Source of the DNA: Gemmatimonadaceae bacterium
Lineage (GTDB): Bacteria; Gemmatimonadota; Gemmatimonadetes; Gemmatimonadales; Gemmatimonadaceae
Direction: 5' to 3'
DNA length: 64,000 bases
NCBI GenBank assembly: GCA_011525845.1
Contig: WYBP01000017.1
Span: forward strand, 235,024 to 299,023
Part shown: piece by piece, positions 59,603 to 64,000 of the stretch
How positions within the stretch are numbered: the stretch's first letter is position 1
Layout: each line of letters begins with the position of its first letter
The notes under the pieces: model-generated
Database searches by the model: none
What the model was told of the DNA's origin: nothing
Seen by the model: only the letters and a program-made list of their open reading frames with translations
Position numbers and translations under genes: made by a program

Positions 59603-59614
59603 GGGCGTAATATA
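59603..59614. promoter_or_regulatory. Shared AT-rich promoter element between hslV and the glycosyltransferase gene
   Basis: The 17-nt gap between ATG of hslV (59602) and GTG of the glycosyltransferase gene (59620) contains GGGCGTAATATAC. On the reverse strand TATATT (614-609) is a -10 box 6 nt from hslV's ATG; on the forward strand TAATATA (608-614) is 5 nt from the GTG. Both genes would start their transcripts at about the start codon. GGGCGTAAT recurs at 33771. Leaderless expression is inferred from spacing. Confidence 0.45.
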
Positions 59615-59619
59615 CAGGC

Positions 59620-61056
59620 GTGACCACTCCTGGACGGTCGGGCGGGACCCCCCGCTGGGTACCCTGGGCGCTCCTCGCCCTCACCCTGCTCGCCGCCTGC
59701 TGGCGCTTCCCGTTCCTCACCGCGCAGGACCTCTGGTTCGACGAGGTCTTCAGCGTGGTCCTCGCGTCCCAGGACATCCCGGAACTGCTCCGCCGCGCGC
59801 TCGGGGACCAGACCAACCCACCGGGATTCTATCTCGCGCTCTGGGCGTGGATCCACGCGGGGGGCGTGGAGGAGTGGTGGATCCGTGCGCTTCCGGCGCT
59901 CGCCGGCACGCTCACCGTCCCCCTGGTCGTCCTCCTCGGCCGCACGCTTGGCATGCGGTGGGGCACGGCACTTCTCGGCGGCCTTCTCGCCACGGTGAGT
60001 CCGCTGCTCGTGACGATGAGCGTCGAGGTGCGCGCCTACGCGCCGCTCGCGATGCTCACCACCGGCTCGCTCCTCCTCGCGGTGCGCGTGCGCGACGGAC
60101 AGGCGACCGGGCGCCGCGGAGCGGCGCTCGCGCTCGCGGCGGTCGATGGCGCGCTCGTCCTGCTGCACTACTTCGGCGCGCTGCTGGTGATCGCGCGCGT
60201 CATCGCGGCCTTCGTCGACTCGCGCGACGAGGAACGGGACGTCCGGCGGCGGGTGCGCGCCCGCGCCATGGCGACGGCGCTTCCCGCCGCCCTGCTGCTG
60301 GCGGCCTGGTTCGTCCTCGTGCTCACCGCGTCCACCGGCGGCACCGTCGGCGGGAACGCCTCCTGGATCCCGGCACCGGGGGCCGCCGCGCTCCTCGGCT
60401 TCGGTTCGCTCGTGGTGGGCACGTTCGGCTCGGCCCTGGGCGCCTGGGCCGTCGCCCTCGTGCTCGTCGCCGCCACGATCGTGGCCGTCCGCCGGCCGCG
60501 CGGCGCCTGGCTGATCGTGCCCTTCGTGCTGCCGCTCCTCCTCGTGCTCGTCGCCGGTGCGGTCACGGGCCGATCCCTCTGGGTCGGCCGCTACCTGGTG
60601 GTCGCACTCCCCGCGGCGCTTCTCCTGCTCGCCGAGTCCTCCTCCCAACTGGGCGGGATCCTCCCCCGACCCTGGCGCGCCGCGCCCGCGGCGCTGCTGG
60701 CCGCGTGGGCGGTGGCGGCGGGCGGCATCGCGCTGTTCGACGGACCGGCCAAGCCGCCCTGGTCACTGATCGTGCCCGCGCTCGCTGCCGGCGGGCCGGC
60801 CACCGTGTGCGTGAACGAACCGTACGTCGGGTTGCCGCTGCAGTACCACGCCGTCCGTGCCCGGGTCCCGGTCCGCGTGGCGGAGCTGCGCGAGTGCGGG
60901 CCGGAGAGCGGGAGGGCGTGGGTGATGCTGCGCCCGGGGACGGAGGCCTCGCTGGCGCCGCTGCGAGAGCGTGCTGCGCGGTTCGGCGAAGCGCGATCAC
61001 TCGGGACCGAGCTGCCACCGGTCACCCTGCAGCGGGTGGAGTGGCCAAGGGAGTGA
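59620..61056 (+). CDS. GT39-like membrane glycosyltransferase
   Basis: A 478-residue polytopic protein with about ten membrane segments. The N-terminal loop after segment one has [25 protein letters not shown], the D-E-x2-S catalytic pattern of ArnT/PMT-type GT39 enzymes, followed by [14 protein letters not shown], also characteristic. These enzymes transfer sugars from polyprenyl phosphate donors to lipids or proteins on the outer face of the membrane. The soluble C-terminal part (about 400-478) is short. GTG 59620 has no Shine-Dalgarno. It is inserted, in opposite orientation, between xerC and hslV, interrupting an otherwise conserved gene order. Confidence 0.8.
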   Translation: MTTPGRSGGTPRWVPWALLALTLLAACWRFPFLTAQDLWFDEVFSVVLASQDIPELLRRALGDQTNPPGFYLALWAWIHAGGVEEWWIRALPALAGTLTVPLVVLLGRTLGMRWGTALLGGLLATVSPLLVTMSVEVRAYAPLAMLTTGSLLLAVRVRDGQATGRRGAALALAAVDGALVLLHYFGALLVIARVIAAFVDSRDEERDVRRRVRARAMATALPAALLLAAWFVLVLTASTGGTVGGNASWIPAPGAAALLGFGSLVVGTFGSALGAWAVALVLVAATIVAVRRPRGAWLIVPFVLPLLLVLVAGAVTGRSLWVGRYLVVALPAALLLLAESSSQLGGILPRPWRAAPAALLAAWAVAAGGIALFDGPAKPPWSLIVPALAAGGPATVCVNEPYVGLPLQYHAVRARVPVRVAELRECGPESGRAWVMLRPGTEASLAPLRERAARFGEARSLGTELPPVTLQRVEWPRE

Positions 61057-61100
61057 CCGCGTCGGAGGTCCTCCGGCCGGTCGCGGCGGGAGGAGCGTCA

Positions 61101-61125
61101 GCGGGCGCGGCACTCCAGCGCCCGC
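61101..61125. terminator. Hairpin terminator between convergent glycosyltransferase and xerC
   Basis: Arms 61101-61108 (GCGGGCGC) and 61118-61125 pair perfectly with a 9-base loop. They lie between the glycosyltransferase stop (61056) and the xerC stop (61141), which converge. The stem is shorter than the other terminators of the window and has no T-tract, so this is moderately supported. Confidence 0.55.
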
Positions 61126-61140
61126 CCGGATCCGCTCTCC

Positions 61141-62076
61141 CTACGCCCTCGGGTGGCTCTCGCGATACACCTGCTTGAGCCGCTCGACCGAGGTGTGCGT
61201 GTAGATCTGCGTGGTCGAGACGCTCGCGTGGCCGAGCAGTTCCTGCACCGCGCGCAGGTCGGCGCCGCCGTCGAGCAGGTGCGTCGCGAAGGTGTGGCGC
61301 AGCGCGTGGGCGCTGAGCCCGGCCCCCTCATCCACGCCGCCGAGCCGCGCGACCACGGCGTTGTGCAGCGCGCTCGGGCTCAGGCGGCTCCCACGCTGGC
61401 TCAGGAAGAACGCGCGACGGTCCCCCTTCGGCCCCACGGCGCCCAGCAGGGTGTCGCGCGCGCGCTCGTACTCACGCAGCGCGCGTTGCGCCGCGCTCCC
61501 CACGGGGACGATGCGCTCCTTCCGCCCCTTCCCGCGGACCTTCAGCAGGCCGGCGACCAGGTCGAGGTCGGCGACGTTCACGCCGCGCAGCTCGGAGAGG
61601 CGGAGGCCGGCCGTGTAGAAGAGCTCGAGGATCGCGAGGTCACGCACGTCGGTGAACCGCCCCTCCTGGGCGCGCGTCGCGGCCGCCGTGAGCAGCGTCT
61701 CCATCTGCGCGCGATCGAGGTGGCCGGGGAGCCGCTTCTCGAGCTTCGGGGCGCCCACCGCGCGCGCCGGGTTGGTCTCCACGAGGTCGGCCCGGTGGAG
61801 GAACCGGAAGAAGCTCCGCACGGCGGAGAGGGCGCGCGCGCTGGAGCGCTTCGAGAGCCCGCGGCGGCTCAGGTGCGCCAGCCAGGCACGCATCGTCAGC
61901 CGGTCCACCGTCTCCCAGGCGACGACCGGCGTGGCCAGGTGCACCTGCAGGAAGGCGTGGAACCCCTCCAGGTCGCGCCGGTACGCGAGCGTGGTGTTGG
62001 GCGAGACGTCGCGCTCCTTCTCGAGATGCCGCAGGAACTGCGCGATCTCGTCCGGGGTCGCGTTCTCCTCGCTCAG
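61141..62076 (-). CDS. xerC: Tyrosine site-specific recombinase XerC-like
   Basis: A 311-residue tyrosine recombinase that resolves chromosome dimers. Catalytic residues: Arg in AGLRLSEL, Lys in GKGRKERIVP, H-x2-R in HALRHTFAT, His in LLGHASVSTTQIYTH and the terminal Tyr in the same segment. The N-terminal SAM-like core-binding domain starts SEENATPDEIAQFLRHL. No ATG, GTG or TTG is available in frame before that domain; CTG at 62074-62076 follows GGAGCGGAA (a ribosome site 5 nt away) and overlaps the SRPBCC stop as CTGA. The gene order trmFO-xerC-hslUV matches gid-codV-clpQY of Bacillus, so it is a housekeeping gene rather than an integrase. Confidence 0.9.
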   Translation of the reverse strand: MSEENATPDEIAQFLRHLEKERDVSPNTTLAYRRDLEGFHAFLQVHLATPVVAWETVDRLTMRAWLAHLSRRGLSKRSSARALSAVRSFFRFLHRADLVETNPARAVGAPKLEKRLPGHLDRAQMETLLTAAATRAQEGRFTDVRDLAILELFYTAGLRLSELRGVNVADLDLVAGLLKVRGKGRKERIVPVGSAAQRALREYERARDTLLGAVGPKGDRRAFFLSQRGSRLSPSALHNAVVARLGGVDEGAGLSAHALRHTFATHLLDGGADLRAVQELLGHASVSTTQIYTHTSVERLKQVYRESHPRA

Positions 62077-62594
62077 TTCCGCTCCCGCGGCGAGACCGTC
62101 TCGCCGAAGTGCGCGCCGAGCGACCCGAGGAAGCTGTTCATCGTGCGGCGGTGCCCGCGGACCTTCGCGAACACACGGTAGAAGGGGGACTCGACCCACC
62201 CGTCCTCCGTGATCATCACCTCGGTGCCCGCCTCCGTGAGGCGCACGTTGTAGGTCCAGGTGCCGCCGTAGTCCTTCTGGTTCAGGTTGAGGATCCGCGT
62301 GACGAAGCGGCGCGGAGGATCCTCGCGCACGATCTCCACCGAGAGCATCCCCGCGGCCCCGAGGTTCTGCTCGTACGACTCGCGCGGGAACTCGAGCCGG
62401 CGCACCGCCTTCACGTCGTCCCACCAGGTGTGGTACGACCCGACGCTCCGCACCACCCGCCAGACCGTGTCCACCGGCTGCACGAGCGTGATCGCGCTCG
62501 AGAGCTTGTGCTCGCGCGGCAGGGAGCGCCCGTACCACCACACGACTCCGACGACCAGTGCGGCCAGGATGACGAGCTTCTTCAGGAATCCCAC
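62073..62594 (-). CDS. Membrane-anchored SRPBCC (START-like) protein
   Basis: A 173-residue protein. The N-terminal 20 residues are one membrane segment (LVILAALVVGVVWWYG). The rest is a polyketide-cyclase/SRPBCC fold: ITLVQPVDTVWRVVRSVGSYHTWWDDVKAV, then FPRESYEQNLG and GTWTYNVRLTEAGTEVMITEDGWVESPFYRVF, with the usual long C-terminal helix. The members bind hydrophobic ligands. GTG 62594 begins 3 nt after the trmFO stop, and its stop overlaps xerC's CTG. It is inserted between two genes that are adjacent in Firmicutes. Confidence 0.8.
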   Translation of the reverse strand: MGFLKKLVILAALVVGVVWWYGRSLPREHKLSSAITLVQPVDTVWRVVRSVGSYHTWWDDVKAVRRLEFPRESYEQNLGAAGMLSVEIVREDPPRRFVTRILNLNQKDYGGTWTYNVRLTEAGTEVMITEDGWVESPFYRVFAKVRGHRRTMNSFLGSLGAHFGETVSPRERN

Positions 62595-62597
62595 GTG

Positions 62598-63947
62598 CTA
62601 CCCTCGGGGGTCGGATGGGGCCACGATGCCATACTGATGACGCCAGTCCTCCAGCGCCCGTAACGCGCGCTCGGCATAGAGCTCCCGCTTCCGCACCTTG
62701 TCGCGCGGCGGGTCCGGGAGCTCCTCGAGGAGGCCGAAGTTCGCGTTCATCGGCTGGAAGTGCGCGGGGTCCGACTCCCGCAGGTACCGGTAGAGGGCGC
62801 CCAGCATCGTCGTGGGGGGCGGCAGCGCCGGCTCCTCCCCCCGGAGCATCCGGTCGAGGTTGATCGCGGCGAGCAGCCCCGTGGCGGTGCTCTCCGTGTA
62901 CCCCTCGACGCCGGTGAGCTGCCCCGCGAAGAGCGTGGTCGGCGCGTCGCGGAGCGCGAGGTGCGGCGCCAGCGCCCCCGGCGCGTTCAGGTACGAGTTC
63001 CGATGGATGCTCCCGTACCGGAGGAACTCCGCCTGCTCCAGCCCCGGGATCAGGCGGAACACCCGCGCCTGCTCCGGGATCCGGAGGCGCGTCTGGAATC
63101 CGACCAGGTTCCACATCCGCCCCGCGCGGTCCTCGCGCCGGAGCTGCACGACCGCCCATGGGCGCTTGCCGGTGCGCGGGTCGCGGAGCCCCACGGGGCG
63201 CATCGGGCCGTGCCGCAGCGACTCGCGCCCGCGCCGCGCCATCTCCTCGGCGGGCATGCACCCCTCGAAGTAGGGCACCGCGTCGAACTCGTGCGCCGTG
63301 AACTGGTCGGCCGTGGTGAGCGCGTCGATGAACGCCTCGTACTGGTCCTTGTCCATCGCGCAGTTTAGGTAGGCGCCCTCCTCACCCTCCGCCTCCGCCA
63401 TCGTCTCCTTGTCCCAGCGCGCCGCGCGGAACGCGACCGACAGGTCGATCGAGTCGGCGTCGATGATCGGGGCGATCGCGTCGTAGAAGGCGAGGGACTC
63501 CACGCCGAGGCGCTCGCGGATCGCCTCGCTGAGCGCGGGACTCGTGAGCGGCCCCGTCGCCACGATGCCCGGCGCGGGGAGCGCGGTCACCTCGCCGCGC
63601 TCGACCGTGACCAACGGGTGCGCGTGCACCCGCTCGTGCACCCCGGCCGAGAAGACATCCCGGTCCACCGCGAGCGCGGAGCCCGCCGGCACCCGCGCCG
63701 CGTCCGCCGCCTCGAGGATGAGGCACCCGAGCGCGCGCATCTCGGCCTTGAGGAGGCCGTGCGCGTTCGTGACCTCGGTGCTCTTGAAGGTGTTGGAGCA
63801 GACGAGCTCTGCGAGGCGGTCGGTCTGGTGCGCCGCCGTGCGCACCACCGGGCGCATCTCGTGCAGCGCCACGCGGTGGCCGCGCTCCGCCAACTGAAAG
63901 GCGGGCGCGCGCCCCCCCCGGGCCCCCCCCCCCACCAGGTTGACCTC
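62598..63947 (-). CDS. trmFO: Methylenetetrahydrofolate-tRNA-(uracil-5-)-methyltransferase TrmFO (5' end uncertain)
   Basis: Methylates U54 of the T-loop of tRNA using 5,10-methylenetetrahydrofolate and FADH2. About 450 residues are visible, near the usual length. Recognisable parts: ERGHRVALHEMRP, VCSNTFKSTEVTNAHGLLKAEMRALG, YFEGCMPAEEMARRG, GFQTRLRIPEQARVFRLIPGLE and GVEGYTESTATGLLAAIN. The N terminus EVNLVGGG keeps the reading frame up to the FAD motif, but the following stretch is corrupted by G-runs (expected G-G-G-L-A-G-x-E-A). No start codon can be fixed. The stop lies 3 nt before the SRPBCC start. Order with xerC and hslUV supports the identification. Confidence 0.9.
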   Translation of the reverse strand, partial: EVNLVGGGARGGRAPAFQLAERGHRVALHEMRPVVRTAAHQTDRLAELVCSNTFKSTEVTNAHGLLKAEMRALGCLILEAADAARVPAGSALAVDRDVFSAGVHERVHAHPLVTVERGEVTALPAPGIVATGPLTSPALSEAIRERLGVESLAFYDAIAPIIDADSIDLSVAFRAARWDKETMAEAEGEEGAYLNCAMDKDQYEAFIDALTTADQFTAHEFDAVPYFEGCMPAEEMARRGRESLRHGPMRPVGLRDPRTGKRPWAVVQLRREDRAGRMWNLVGFQTRLRIPEQARVFRLIPGLEQAEFLRYGSIHRNSYLNAPGALAPHLALRDAPTTLFAGQLTGVEGYTESTATGLLAAINLDRMLRGEEPALPPPTTMLGALYRYLRESDPAHFQPMNANFGLLEELPDPPRDKVRKRELYAERALRALEDWRHQYGIVAPSDPRG

Positions 63948-64000
63948 CGGCCACCCACCCCCCCCCCCCCGCCCCCCCGCCCCCCGCGGCGGCCCCCGAC
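63911..64000. other. Low-quality, C-homopolymer-rich contig-end sequence
   Basis: The last ~90 bases are dominated by runs of C (G on the trmFO strand), up to 12 in a row with few interruptions, in the region where the TrmFO FAD loop and start codon should lie. It contains no readable gene feature. The pattern looks like failed base-calling at a contig end rather than genuine sequence. Confidence 0.75.

Noticed and set aside
61141..62076. Phage or integrative-element integrase
   Set aside because: Residues and gene order (trmFO-xerC-hslUV) fit the housekeeping XerC/CodV protein; there is no attachment-site repeat or other phage gene nearby.

Overview
The window is a dense stretch of chromosome, about 70% G+C by eye, with short intergenic gaps, many GTG starts, no CRISPR array, no recognisable tRNA or rRNA, and no insertion sequence or phage. 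The gene content suggests an aerobic, heterotrophic member of the Gemmatimonadota or a close FCB-superphylum relative. It includes a large set of lipoproteins with Ig-like (Big2) domains, a BNR/sortilin-type repeat protein, an S9 peptidase, DUF4331, DUF4159, DUF6498 and LVIVD proteins, cupredoxins, and a SigK/RskA-type sigma/anti-sigma pair. This placement is an inference; no marker gene was compared. No gene-free stretch exceeds 300 bases.

Layout. 1-1.1 kb: 3' part of gcvT, reverse strand. 1.1-14.2 kb, mostly forward: a diheme cytochrome c gene broken by one stop codon, an exported S9 peptidase, a ParB-like protein with a basic tail, GNAT, DUF305 and LVIVD lipoproteins, a UbiB-type kinase, a small exported lectin-like protein, an M19 dipeptidase and a subtilase, closed by a perfect hairpin. 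14.3-18 kb, reverse: a five-gene cluster (split DUF4331 pair, TPR, HupE/UreJ, DUF6702-like). 18.1-22.9 kb, reverse: metalloprotease lipoprotein, cyanophycinase-like peptidase, ECF sigma factor and anti-sigma factor, coupled by overlaps. 23-26 kb, reverse: NTF2-like, Kelch and sorbosone-dehydrogenase-like exported proteins. 26.1-31.3 kb, forward: AlkA-like glycosylase, DUF1624 membrane acyltransferase, Rieske oxygenase, penicillin-acylase-type hydrolase. 31.4-48.4 kb, mixed: envelope and secreted proteins (DUF4349, GH20 hexosaminidase, sulfatase, DUF4159, TetR regulator, MtgA, DUF1028, BNR giant) and three proteins ending in the same type of copper-binding domain. 48.5-50.7 kb: a GMC dehydrogenase with its Tat-exported partner subunit.

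51.4-59.6 kb, reverse: nine genes with gaps of 20 nt or less or with overlaps (hslV, hslU, lipoprotein, argF, flavin monooxygenase, BASS transporter, SDR, bcp, Ser/Thr kinase). 59.6-64 kb: a GT39-like membrane glycosyltransferase on the forward strand, then xerC, an SRPBCC protein and trmFO on the reverse strand. The order trmFO-xerC-hslV-hslU matches the gid-codV-clpQ-clpY order of Bacillus, with an SRPBCC gene and an inverted glycosyltransferase inserted. The last ~90 bases are C-homopolymer-rich and look like unreliable contig-end sequence.

Across the window adjacent genes are repeatedly joined by NTGA or TGATG start/stop overlaps, and convergent pairs are repeatedly separated by strong GC hairpins without a U-tract. 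Most products are predicted to be exported, so much of the segment serves the cell envelope: degradation of peptides, amino sugars and sulfated material, copper/electron transfer, and envelope-stress-type regulation.
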